From Oscillospiraceae bacterium (GTDB lineage Bacteria; Bacillota; Clostridia; Oscillospirales; Oscillospiraceae), in NCBI GenBank assembly GCA_031255955.1, contig JAIRRO010000018.1:1-7293 (forward strand): DNA of 7,293 bases. The letters run 5' to 3'. This document shows positions 1 to 6,191 of the stretch, piece after piece. Under the pieces are notes generated by a model. It searched no databases. It had not been told where the DNA came from and saw nothing but the letters and a program-made list of their open reading frames with translations. Made by a program: the position numbers and the translations under genes. Each line of letters starts with the position of its first letter. The first letter of the stretch is position 1.

Positions 1-19
1 GGCTCCGTTTGCTGTGTGA

Positions 20-205
20 TTAGTTGTAGCGTCTGCTTTTGTTCTTACGCGCCGCCTCGGATTTCTTGCGTCGCTTAACGCTGGGGCTTTGGTAATACTC
101 CTTTTTCCTGAGATCAGAGAGCACACCCGCCTTAGCGCAGTTGCGCTTGAACCGTTTAAGTGCGCTGTCCAAGGATTCATTGTCCTTGAGATGAACTTCC
201 GACAT
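20..205 (-). CDS. rpsU: 30S ribosomal protein bS21
   Basis: This gene encodes the small-subunit protein bS21, which sits near the anti-Shine-Dalgarno end of 16S rRNA and helps initiation on mRNAs. The 61-residue product is full length for the family (about 57-70). It has the usual N-terminal stretch NESLDSALKRFKRNCAKAG (residues 9-27), then KKEYYQSPSVKRRKKSEAARK and a very basic C-terminus. The ATG at 203-205 is supported by a strong purine-rich Shine-Dalgarno region at 215-224 (GGAGGGAGGG on the minus strand), 9 nt upstream. It lies last in a run of minus-strand genes, 131 nt after the kinase stop, and has its own near-consensus promoter in that gap. Only 19 bases follow its stop codon in the window, so no terminator can be judged. 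Identification is by recognition of the conserved sequence and is firm. Confidence 0.97.
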   Translation of the reverse strand: MSEVHLKDNESLDSALKRFKRNCAKAGVLSDLRKKEYYQSPSVKRRKKSEAARKNKSRRYN

Positions 206-229
206 TTATTTTATCCCTCCCTCCAAAGT

Positions 230-249
230 ACGCGCCGAACGACGCGCCG
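230..249. repeat. Short direct repeat in the rpsU leader
   Basis: The 8-mer ACGCGCCG (plus strand) occurs at 230-237 and again at 242-249, separated by AACG. It lies between the predicted rpsU transcription start and the Shine-Dalgarno region. It could be part of leader folding or be chance in a GC-rich stretch. No function can be assigned from the sequence. Confidence 0.4.
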
Positions 250-281
250 TAGGGGTAAGCGTCACAGCTTTAACAGAGTAC

Positions 282-310
282 AGTATACAGTGCCGAAACG
301 CAATTGTCAA
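282..310 (-). promoter_or_regulatory. Sigma-A-type promoter for rpsU
   Basis: On the minus strand the -35 box TTGACA (305-310) and the -10 box TATACT (282-287) are separated by exactly 17 nt (288-304). The -35 is a perfect consensus match and the -10 has one mismatch. Transcription would start near 275, giving a leader of about 70 nt before the rpsU ATG. The promoter begins just 26 nt after the kinase stop codon, so rpsU can be expressed independently of the upstream rpsB operon. No GC-rich hairpin with a T-run is visible between kinase and promoter, so read-through may add to it. Confidence 0.88.
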
Positions 311-336
311 GCTAAAAATAGGGCGTATACAAATTT

Positions 337-2196
337 TTAATATTCAGGTGGCGAGGCGTCCTCGCACGGGGGCATTTCACCCTTGGGCAGAGACACCGTT
401 GCCTTGAACAAATCCCCGTCAACCGCAATATAAAACTGCCCGCCCATAGCCTCTGACAGCGATTTTGAGATGGATAAGCCCAGCCCGGAGCCTTCGCCGG
501 CGCGGGCGTCGTCGCCGCGCTTAAAGCGCTCCAGCAGCTCATCCGCCGGAATATTCAGCGGCGCGGCTGAGACGTTTTTTATCGCGAGCGTCGCGATATC
601 CCCGCCGTCAGAGGTTTCGATATACACCCGCGAGCCGGGCAGCGCGTATTTGAAAACATTTGAAAGCTGGTTTTCCACCACGCGCCACAGCAGCTTGCCG
701 TCCGCGGAGACGATAAGCGGCTCGGGGGAGAGCGTCACGCGGAATTCAAGTCCCGATTCCTGTATTTTGGCGTCCATTTCTCCAAGCCCCTGCGTCGTCA
801 AGGCGTTGAGGTCCAAAGGCTCAAGCGTCACGGGGATATTTCCGCTTGCTGCCTTTGAGGCTTCAAATAAATCATCCGTCAGCTCGCGCAGCCTGTGTGC
901 CTTGCTTTCGATGACGTCTATATATTCCCGCGCGGAATCGCCGAAGGCGCCGTCCTTTTTCAGGAGGTCAACATAGGTGATTACAGAGGTCAGTGGCGTT
1001 CGTATATCGTGCGATACGTTGCTGATAAGCTCTGTGCGAAGCTGCTCCGCGCGCAGGCGGCGTTCCATTTCGGCGTTAAGTATCCGCCGCTGCTCGTTGT
1101 TAAGGCGCGTTAATACACGTGTTGCCAGAGAGACGGCAATAGGCACGGTGATAACCCCCGCAAAGGGAATCATCGTGAGAACGCCGAGGGCAATAACCGC
1201 AAAGGATATGCGGCGAACCTGCGGCGTCGCCGCGTAAATGCGCTGAACAAGCCCGGCGATGGACATAAACAGCTTATTCAGCAGCGTATGAGATAACAGG
1301 GTTTTATCCTTGGCGCGCCGAACGACGGACATAGACGGTATACCCGCTGCCAAAAATATCACGGAACAGATGGCGACAACGAAGGTGCGCGGCGTGCTGT
1401 CAAGCTCTGTGATGGGATAAAACGCCGATATGACGGCAAGCGCACCGGCGGGGGCAAGCAGCACAAGCGCCAGCGTAAACTCTGTATACAGCTTATCCGC
1501 GGCGTTCAGATATATCCGGTCGTCATCCGGTCGCCGCCCCGCGTTCATAACAAGATAGGTGGAGCAGACAATATACAAGGACATAAACAGCGCAATCTGT
1601 TGTACGCAGTCCAGCATCTCGTCGCGGAAGATGGTGAAATCGGAATTCAGCAGCGAGACATATTCATCTGTTAACGCCATCACGCGCCCGGGCGAGCTGC
1701 GATAGCTGTGGGTGAAGCTCATAATCCAGTCCACGGGGACACCCGTGGGGTTTGAGTATACGACGCCCAGCTCCGCCACGGCGCAATAATACACGACGCC
1801 GTTGCGGGAATTCAGCAAGTTTACGGTTTGGTTCAGGTCGCGCTCGATCATATTCCGCGTCCATTCGTGCCCGTAATAATCCGCCGGGGTGTTCCCGTTG
1901 TGATCCTTGGGAAGCTGCGCGCCCTTTTCAAGCTCACCCAGCCAGCCGACAAGACGCGCCACGCTGTCAAGCTCATTTAATACGACGCCGTATTGGTTCG
2001 GAAAAGAGCGCGTGTCAGTATACACCTCAGAGGATATGACATCCCGAAGCGTATAGTGCGCGTATCTGCCGTTGCTGACCCGAAAATAGCTTTGGGCATA
2101 CATAAACACCCAAAACGCCTGTGCCAGAAGAAATGATGACAGCACAAACATTGGGAGCTTTATCCAGACGCGGTATCTTTTCGGCGTCGGTTCCAT
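337..2196 (-). CDS. Multi-pass membrane sensor histidine kinase
   Basis: This is the sensor half of a two-component system; it would autophosphorylate on histidine and pass the phosphate to the adjacent OmpR-type regulator. Of 619 residues, about 13-33 form a first membrane segment. A roughly 160-residue presumed extracytoplasmic region with no domain I recognise follows. Further hydrophobic segments lie near 198-218, 240-262, 270-291 and 330-361. The HisKA helix carries SHDIRTPLTS with H396 as phosphoacceptor. The ATPase part has an N-box (ENQLSNVFKYA, N509/N513), a phenylalanine-containing stretch ERFKRGDD (556-563) and the glycine-rich GEGSGLGLSI (568-576). The usual D-x-G-x-G (G1) motif is not visible; its place reads KNVSAAPLNIP (540-550), a pattern I recall from some clostridial kinases. 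The ATG at 2194-2196 follows AGGGG with about 9 nt spacing and lies 12 nt after the regulator stop, so translation is probably coupled. The stimulus is unknown. Confidence 0.93.
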   Translation of the reverse strand: MEPTPKRYRVWIKLPMFVLSSFLLAQAFWVFMYAQSYFRVSNGRYAHYTLRDVISSEVYTDTRSFPNQYGVVLNELDSVARLVGWLGELEKGAQLPKDHNGNTPADYYGHEWTRNMIERDLNQTVNLLNSRNGVVYYCAVAELGVVYSNPTGVPVDWIMSFTHSYRSSPGRVMALTDEYVSLLNSDFTIFRDEMLDCVQQIALFMSLYIVCSTYLVMNAGRRPDDDRIYLNAADKLYTEFTLALVLLAPAGALAVISAFYPITELDSTPRTFVVAICSVIFLAAGIPSMSVVRRAKDKTLLSHTLLNKLFMSIAGLVQRIYAATPQVRRISFAVIALGVLTMIPFAGVITVPIAVSLATRVLTRLNNEQRRILNAEMERRLRAEQLRTELISNVSHDIRTPLTSVITYVDLLKKDGAFGDSAREYIDVIESKAHRLRELTDDLFEASKAASGNIPVTLEPLDLNALTTQGLGEMDAKIQESGLEFRVTLSPEPLIVSADGKLLWRVVENQLSNVFKYALPGSRVYIETSDGGDIATLAIKNVSAAPLNIPADELLERFKRGDDARAGEGSGLGLSISKSLSEAMGGQFYIAVDGDLFKATVSLPKGEMPPCEDASPPEY

Positions 2197-2208
2197 CGCA
2201 GCACACCC

Positions 2209-2895
2209 CTAAAGTCGCTCTATCTTATAGCCAATGCCCCAAACCACCTTCAGGTATTTCGGCTCCTTCGGGTTGATTTCAATTTTTTCGCGTATGTTTC
2301 TGATATGCACGGCGACGGTGTTGTCGGCGTTGTAGGGCATTTCGTTCCATACGCGCTCATATATCTCGTTAATTGAGAACACACGCCCGATGTTTTTCAT
2401 CAGCAGCAGCAAAATCCTGTACTGCACGGGCGTCATTCGCACGTCCTCGCCGTCCACGCTTACGGTTTTAAGATCGTCGTTTAATACGAGTCCGCCCGTT
2501 TTATAGGTGTTCCGGCGCGGCTCCGCTCCGCCAAGCTCCGTATAGCGGCGAAGCTGTGATTTTACGCGCGCCATAAGCACAGAGGGCTTAAACGGCTTTG
2601 TGATATAGTCGTCCGCGCCGAGGGACAGCCCCGTGATTTTATCCGTGTCTTCGGACTTCGCGGAAAGAATTATCACGGGGATGTTGAAATCACGGCGTAT
2701 ACGCGTCATCGCGTGAATACCGTCCAGTTTGGGCATCATCACGTCAAGAATGACAAGGTGAACCTCGTTTTGCTTAAGCTGCGCAAGGGCTTCCTCGCCG
2801 TCATACGCCTTTAGTACGTCAAAACCGGCGTCACGCAAATAAATTTCGATAGCGTCTACGATGTCGCGTTCATCGTCACATACAAGGATATTCAT
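2209..2895 (-). CDS. OmpR/PhoB-family response regulator
   Basis: This cytoplasmic transcription regulator is the partner of the kinase that follows it. The 228-residue product has a complete receiver domain (about 1-117) with the acidic pocket D7/D8, phosphoacceptor D51 (in LVILDVMMPKLDG), S78 and K100 (in ITKPF). The winged-helix DNA-binding domain (about 130-227) has the typical LTPVQ-like start (MTPVQYRILLLL), a recognition-helix region (NTVAVHIRNIREKI) and the final hairpin VWGIGYKIE. All phosphorylation residues are present, so it should be active. It starts 10 nt after the tsf stop with only a weak Shine-Dalgarno sequence (TAGG overlapping that stop), which suggests translational coupling to tsf. 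The nearest similar families are VanR/CssR-like clostridial regulators, but its targets cannot be inferred from this window. Confidence 0.96.
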   Translation of the reverse strand: MNILVCDDERDIVDAIEIYLRDAGFDVLKAYDGEEALAQLKQNEVHLVILDVMMPKLDGIHAMTRIRRDFNIPVIILSAKSEDTDKITGLSLGADDYITKPFKPSVLMARVKSQLRRYTELGGAEPRRNTYKTGGLVLNDDLKTVSVDGEDVRMTPVQYRILLLLMKNIGRVFSINEIYERVWNEMPYNADNTVAVHIRNIREKIEINPKEPKYLKVVWGIGYKIERL

Positions 2896-2905
2896 AACAG
2901 TGCGC

Positions 2906-3838
2906 CTATTTTACAAGACTTGCGACCTCCGCCGCGAAATCATCCTGCTTCTTTTCTATGCCCTCGCCCTTTTCAAAACGGGTGAAAGCCATAACCTTAA
3001 TCTTGCCGCCCAGCTCTTTTGCGGTTTTATCGACGTATTGCAGCACAGAGAGCTTGTCATCCTTCACGAATGGCTGACGCAGGAGGCAGATTTCTTCATA
3101 ATACTTGTTGATTCTGCCGTCAACCTTTTTGCGCGCGATTTCCGCCGCCTTGTCCTCCGGCAGGTTTTTCGCCTTGCCCTCTTCAATGGCAAGACCAAGC
3201 TGAATTTCGCGCTCCTTTTCAAGCTCGGTGGAGTCCACGGAGTCGGCGTCAAGATAAAGCGGACGCATAGCCGCGGCTTGCATCGCAACGTCGCGCCCCA
3301 TCTGAGTGACAGCGTCTGAGTCGGATATGCCGTCAACCTGAAGATTGATTAAAGAGCATATCCTGCCGCCGCCGTGAACATATGGAATACTGACGCCGTC
3401 GGCGTACCGCGTGAAGCGGCGCGTCGTGATATTTTCGCCGATGACGAGTATCATCTCTTGCTGCTGCTCGCGCACTGTTCTGTCCAAGCCGGGGAATTTT
3501 GAATCGAGCAGGGCATCGACATCAGCGGGATTATTGACAGCGACAGCCTCAGCCACGCCCTTTACAAAATCAACGAATTTTTCATTTTTAGCGACGAAGT
3601 CCGTTTCGGCGTTCACCTCAACAGCCACGCCGACGCCATTAAACACTGCGGCATAAGCCATGCCCTCAGCAGCTATTCTGCCCGCTTTTTTCTGCGCGGC
3701 GGCAAGACCCTTCTCGCGCAGCCAGTCGATAGCCTTGTCATAGTCACCATCTGACGCCTCAAGCGCCTTTTTGCAATCCATCATACCCACGCCCGTAATT
3801 TCGCGCAGGTTTTTTACATCAGTAGCTGTAAAAGCCAT
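2906..3838 (-). CDS. tsf: Translation elongation factor Ts
   Basis: EF-Ts is the guanine-nucleotide exchange factor that reloads EF-Tu with GTP during elongation. The 310-residue protein opens with the UBA-like N-terminal domain (about 4-40, LREITGVGMMDCKKAL). It contains the EF-Tu contact signature TDFVAKN (79-85), where the conserved Asp-Phe pair is D80/F81, followed by the two-part dimerisation core to the C-terminus. It is of the long bacterial type (about 280-310), complete and unbroken. The start at 3836-3838 has a strong AAAGGAG ribosome-binding site (3849-3855) with about 10 nt spacing. It lies 43 nt after rpsB, the standard order. What is unusual is the next gene downstream: a two-component regulator 10 nt away rather than pyrH. 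Confidence 0.98.
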   Translation of the reverse strand: MAFTATDVKNLREITGVGMMDCKKALEASDGDYDKAIDWLREKGLAAAQKKAGRIAAEGMAYAAVFNGVGVAVEVNAETDFVAKNEKFVDFVKGVAEAVAVNNPADVDALLDSKFPGLDRTVREQQQEMILVIGENITTRRFTRYADGVSIPYVHGGGRICSLINLQVDGISDSDAVTQMGRDVAMQAAAMRPLYLDADSVDSTELEKEREIQLGLAIEEGKAKNLPEDKAAEIARKKVDGRINKYYEEICLLRQPFVKDDKLSVLQYVDKTAKELGGKIKVMAFTRFEKGEGIEKKQDDFAAEVASLVK

Positions 3839-3871
3839 TATTTCGTACTCCTTTTTTCAAATGTAATTTTT

Positions 3872-3894
3872 GGTCGGTCGGTTAACCGGCGACC
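3872..3894 (-). other. Hairpin spanning the rpsB stop codon
   Basis: An imperfect inverted repeat is centred on the rpsB TAA. The core CGGTTAACCG (3879-3888) is a perfect palindrome and extends, with one wobble pair and one bulged base, to GGTC/GACC at the outer ends. In RNA it would fold with a UUAA loop containing the stop codon. No T-run follows, so it is not a standard terminator. It could mark an RNA-processing or coupling site between rpsB and tsf, or be chance. Confidence 0.35.
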
Positions 3895-4673
3895 TCGACG
3901 GTATCCCCCGCGAATGCCTCCGCCGCGACGAGGGCGTCGCTGTCCGCGTCGGACGACACATCATATGTCTCGGCTTCAATTTCCGCATCCTCGCCTTGTC
4001 TGCCTTCAAGTATGGCGGACGCCATAGCGGAGGAAATGAGACGAATCGCGCGAATCGCGTCGTCGTTGCCGGGGATGATATAATCAATTTCGTCGGGGTC
4101 GCAGTTCGTATCCACGATGGCGATTATCGGAATACCGAGCTTTTGCGCTTCCGCGACGGCGTTGCGTTCCTTGCGCGGGTCAATTATGAACATCGCGGAC
4201 GGCAGTTGCTTCATATTCTTCACGCCGCCGAGATATTTTTCAAGCTTTTCAATCTCGTTTGTATGCTTCATAACCTCTTTTTTCGGAAGCATATCGAATG
4301 TGCCGTCCTCCTGCATCTTGCGGAGCTGGGCAAGACGGTCTATTCTTGTGCGCATAGTCTTGAAATTTGTCAGCATGCCGCCGAGCCAGCGGGCGTTGAC
4401 ATAATACATTCCCACGCGCTCCGCCTCCTCGCGGACGGAGTCTTGCGCCTGCTTTTTTGTGCCGACGAACAGCAGCGTGCCGCCGCCCTCGCTGACGCTG
4501 CGCACAAAATTGTACGCTTCCTCAAGCTTTTTGACGGTTTTTTGCAGGTCGATGATATAGATGCCGTTGCGTTCCATAAAAATATAGGACGCCATTTTGG
4601 GGTTCCAGCGGCGCGTTTGGTGTCCGAAGTGGACGCCCGCCTCCAGGAGCTGCTTCATTGATACGATTGACAT
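3882..4673 (-). CDS. rpsB: 30S ribosomal protein uS2
   Basis: This is the small-subunit protein uS2, which binds the 16S rRNA head-body junction and helps recruit bS1. The 263-residue product has the family hallmarks: MKQLLEAGVHFGHQTRRWNPKM near the N-terminus, GIYIIDLQKT, LFVGTKKQA, RWLGGMLTNF, and in the second half FIIDPRKERNAVAEA, IPIIAIVDTNCDPD and IPGNDDAIRAI. An acidic tail (about residues 225-263) extends past the core, as is common. I prefer the ATG at 4671-4673 to the in-frame ATG at 4686-4688. The earlier ATG overlaps the Shine-Dalgarno GGAGG (4682-4686), which sits 8 nt before the preferred start and would be within the coding region otherwise. It is the first gene of the leftward operon, behind a strong promoter and a structured leader. 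Confidence 0.97.
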   Translation of the reverse strand: MSIVSMKQLLEAGVHFGHQTRRWNPKMASYIFMERNGIYIIDLQKTVKKLEEAYNFVRSVSEGGGTLLFVGTKKQAQDSVREEAERVGMYYVNARWLGGMLTNFKTMRTRIDRLAQLRKMQEDGTFDMLPKKEVMKHTNEIEKLEKYLGGVKNMKQLPSAMFIIDPRKERNAVAEAQKLGIPIIAIVDTNCDPDEIDYIIPGNDDAIRAIRLISSAMASAILEGRQGEDAEIEAETYDVSSDADSDALVAAEAFAGDTVEVAG

Positions 4674-4681
4674 AAGGGGTT

Positions 4682-4686
4682 CCTCC
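4682..4686 (-). promoter_or_regulatory. Shine-Dalgarno site deciding the rpsB start
   Basis: The minus strand reads GGAGG here, with 8 nt to the ATG at 4673. An in-frame ATG at 4688 overlaps this site, so it is unlikely to be the start codon. Confidence 0.85.
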
Positions 4687-4730
4687 ATAAAAAAATTTGT
4701 TTTTCCTCCGAAGCCGTCATCCGCCCGCGC

Positions 4731-4752
4731 CTACCACGTTTTTCCGTGGCAA
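4731..4752 (-). promoter_or_regulatory. Hairpin in the rpsB leader RNA
   Basis: In the rpsB leader, CCACG (4745-4749) pairs with CGTGG (4734-4738) around a GAAAAA loop. Three further pairs at the base, two of them G-U wobbles, extend the stem to about 8 bp. It lies about 60-80 nt upstream of the start codon. Structured leaders bound by uS2 are known upstream of rpsB in several bacteria, so an autoregulatory role is plausible. I cannot match it to a specific published motif from sequence alone. Confidence 0.5.
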
Positions 4753-4791
4753 CGGGGCGCGCGCGTCAAGCCTCGTGTGAAATGTTTTCGC

Positions 4792-4820
4792 ATTATAGCA
4801 GATGTGAAAATGAAATGCAA
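4792..4820 (-). promoter_or_regulatory. Sigma-A-type promoter for the rpsB operon
   Basis: On the minus strand TTGCAT (4815-4820) and a perfect TATAAT (4792-4797) are separated by exactly 17 nt. A run of six A residues lies just upstream of the -35 box (4824-4829). Transcription should start near 4785, giving a leader of about 110 nt. Strength and position fit a constitutive, growth-related ribosomal promoter. Confidence 0.88.
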
Positions 4821-4892
4821 GTGTTTTTTGCGGGGCGGCGGCGGGCAATTAAATTTGCAATTTTCAACCAAGAGGAACCCGACGCCGGAGTC

Positions 4893-4921
4893 TTTACATT
4901 TCACCCGATATGCGGTATTAT
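4893..4921 (+). promoter_or_regulatory. Sigma-A-type promoter for the rightward genes
   Basis: TTTACA (4893-4898) and TATTAT (4916-4921) are separated by 17 nt, each with one mismatch to consensus. Transcription would start near 4928, about 67 nt before the chosen ATG of the deacetylase-like gene. It is the only convincing promoter seen for the three rightward reading frames, which have gaps of 51 and 15 nt and may form one transcript. Confidence 0.8.
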
Positions 4922-4933
4922 TGTACGGCGAGT

Positions 4934-4947
4934 GCGCGCGGCGCGCG
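4934..4947. repeat. GCGCGCG tandem pair in the leader
   Basis: The 7-mer GCGCGCG occurs twice in direct succession at 4934-4940 and 4941-4947. It sits directly upstream of the 14-bp tandem repeat. It is low-complexity and could be a slippage product. Confidence 0.5.
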
Positions 4948-4975
4948 ATATTTCAATTATCATATTTCAATTATC
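4948..4975. repeat. Perfect 14-bp tandem repeat in the leader
   Basis: ATATTTCAATTATC occurs at 4948-4961 and again without a gap at 4962-4975, with no mismatches. It is AT-rich in a GC-rich neighbourhood and lies between the predicted transcription start and the ribosome-binding region of the deacetylase-like gene. It could be a pair of protein-binding sites or a recent duplication. Confidence 0.85.
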
Positions 4976-4994
4976 AGGGGAAGGCGGCGGAGGC

Positions 4995-6140
4995 ATGAGC
5001 GGAAAAACCCGCACTACAATAAAAAAGCGCGTGATTATCGCGGCGATGCTTGCGGCGGTGATGCTGTCAGTGGTTGCCCCGCCTGTCGGCGCGTCACAGA
5101 TTGTCTGCTTCACCGGCGTAAACGATACACTGCTGCCCCTGCGCGAGGCTACGCTGCCCGCGTATTTCGGCACCACACTGTATGTGCCGTCGGGGGTGTT
5201 CGCCTTAGCGGAGGTAACGGTGTCGCTGTCGTCCTCACGCGGGAATCTTTATGTCAAGCGCGGCAATCGCAGCTTGAATTTTTTCATCGAGCTGGGGGCA
5301 GTTACCGATCAGGACGGCTTGATATATGAGGATGTCCCCGTGGAAAGAATCGGCGTGTTGTACTTCCTGCCACTTGAATTTGTGTGCGAATATTTCAAGC
5401 TGTCGTACAGTATAATACCGAGCGATCCGGCGTCGATTTTGCGTATAAAAACCTCTGACGCGGTGTATAACGACAAGACATTTGCCGGGCATTTCAAGAG
5501 CCAAATGGAGATATATTACAACGAATATCTTACGGCGAAGGCGGCAGCAGCCATGCGTCCCACACCGACGCCCGGAAGCGGCGGCACACCGGTAACCACG
5601 CAGCCCTCGGTTTATGAAGGCTCAACGGTGTTCCTCAGCTTTTTCGGCGTGTCGGCGGAGTATACGCCGCGCATACTCGATGCGCTAAAGCTTGCCTCCG
5701 CGCGCGCCTGCTTCTTTGTGTCGGCGGACGAGCTGAAAGCCGCACCGTCGCTTGCGCGGCGCATATACGGAGAGGGGCACAGCATGGGGGCATTTTTGAC
5801 ATCCGATGACGCCGAGGAATATGACCGCGTCGCCGCGCTGCTTTTTGAGGCGGCAAAGGTGAAGTCTCCGCTTGTCGCGTCGCCCCCGGCGGTAGCTGCG
5901 GAGGTTCGCGAGATGTGCAGCGAGCGCGGACTTATATACAGACCGGCAAGCGTCTACGCGGACACAGCCGCGTCATCAGACCCCGGCGCGCTGTTTCCGA
6001 CAGAGCGAAACGTCGTGTTTGATATCCGATTTAAATGTACGGAAGACACGCATAAAACGCTGACAGCGGCGCTTTCCGCACTCACGGACGCCGGATTTTC
6101 CCTTGACGCCATCACGGAAACAAGCGCCAACGCGGCGTGA
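4995..6140 (+). CDS. Secreted stalk-domain protein with degenerate polysaccharide deacetylase fold
   Basis: The 381-residue product has a basic N-terminus and a hydrophobic segment (about 13-33) with a possible signal-peptidase site at VGA-S (33/34). Residues about 45-155 resemble the copper-amine-oxidase N-terminal-like stalk domain: two units around LYVPSGVFA and YFLPLEFVCEYF. A Pro/Thr/Gly linker follows (189-205). Residues about 210-376 follow the NodB-type polysaccharide deacetylase layout: VFLSFFG...YTPRILDALK, RACFFVSADEL, ARRIYGEGHSMGAF, and a C-terminal HKTLTAALSALTDAGFSLDAITE. However, the metal-binding aspartates of TFDDGP are absent (SFFGVS, 215-220), and the HxxxH histidines are F267 and D271, so it probably cannot deacetylate. 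I start at 4995 because upstream in-frame starts (as early as 4746) would include the promoter and hide the signal peptide. AGGGGAAGG (4976-4984) is the likely ribosome-binding site. The function is unknown, perhaps envelope glycan binding. Confidence 0.82.
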   Translation: MSGKTRTTIKKRVIIAAMLAAVMLSVVAPPVGASQIVCFTGVNDTLLPLREATLPAYFGTTLYVPSGVFALAEVTVSLSSSRGNLYVKRGNRSLNFFIELGAVTDQDGLIYEDVPVERIGVLYFLPLEFVCEYFKLSYSIIPSDPASILRIKTSDAVYNDKTFAGHFKSQMEIYYNEYLTAKAAAAMRPTPTPGSGGTPVTTQPSVYEGSTVFLSFFGVSAEYTPRILDALKLASARACFFVSADELKAAPSLARRIYGEGHSMGAFLTSDDAEEYDRVAALLFEAAKVKSPLVASPPAVAAEVREMCSERGLIYRPASVYADTAASSDPGALFPTERNVVFDIRFKCTEDTHKTLTAALSALTDAGFSLDAITETSANAA

Positions 6141-6187
6141 CGATTAAAAGATGTGACAGCCTAAACGCCGAAACAACCAAAAACGAA

Positions 6188-6191
6188 AGGA
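6188..6191 (+). promoter_or_regulatory. Ribosome-binding site abutting the start codon
   Basis: AGGA (within GAAAGGA) runs directly into the ATG at 6192 with no spacer, which is too close for usual pairing. No upstream in-frame ATG, GTG or TTG exists back to the stop at 6162-6164. Initiation at the ATG may be weak, or a rare downstream start (for example ATA at 6201, 9 nt away) may be used. Confidence 0.4.

Larger units (their letters stand above)
4674..4994. promoter_or_regulatory. Divergent intergenic control region
   Basis: This 321-bp stretch lies between the leftward rpsB operon and the rightward deacetylase-like gene. It holds one promoter for each direction, with their -35 boxes facing each other about 72 bp apart (4821-4892), an A-tract (minus strand) directly upstream of the rpsB -35 box that resembles an UP element, the rpsB leader with a hairpin, and the rightward leader with tandem repeats. 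Open frames crossing it (for example from 4746 on the plus strand) look like upstream extensions rather than genes. Confidence 0.75.

Noticed and set aside
311..336. Terminator between the kinase and the rpsU promoter
   Set aside because: There is a T-rich stretch but no GC-rich stem before it, so termination here is not supported.
3870..4661. Long plus-strand frame of 263 codons opposite rpsB
   Set aside because: It is an antisense shadow of the clearly conserved uS2 gene, kept open by GC-rich codon bias.
4674..4688. Upstream ATG at 4686-4688 as the rpsB start
   Set aside because: It overlaps the Shine-Dalgarno GGAGG. The ATG at 4673 has ideal spacing and matches the usual uS2 N-terminus.
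4746..4994. Longer start for the deacetylase-like gene (83 extra residues from the ATG at 4746)
   Set aside because: The extension covers both predicted promoters and the tandem repeats, lacks protein-like character, and would place the signal peptide internally.
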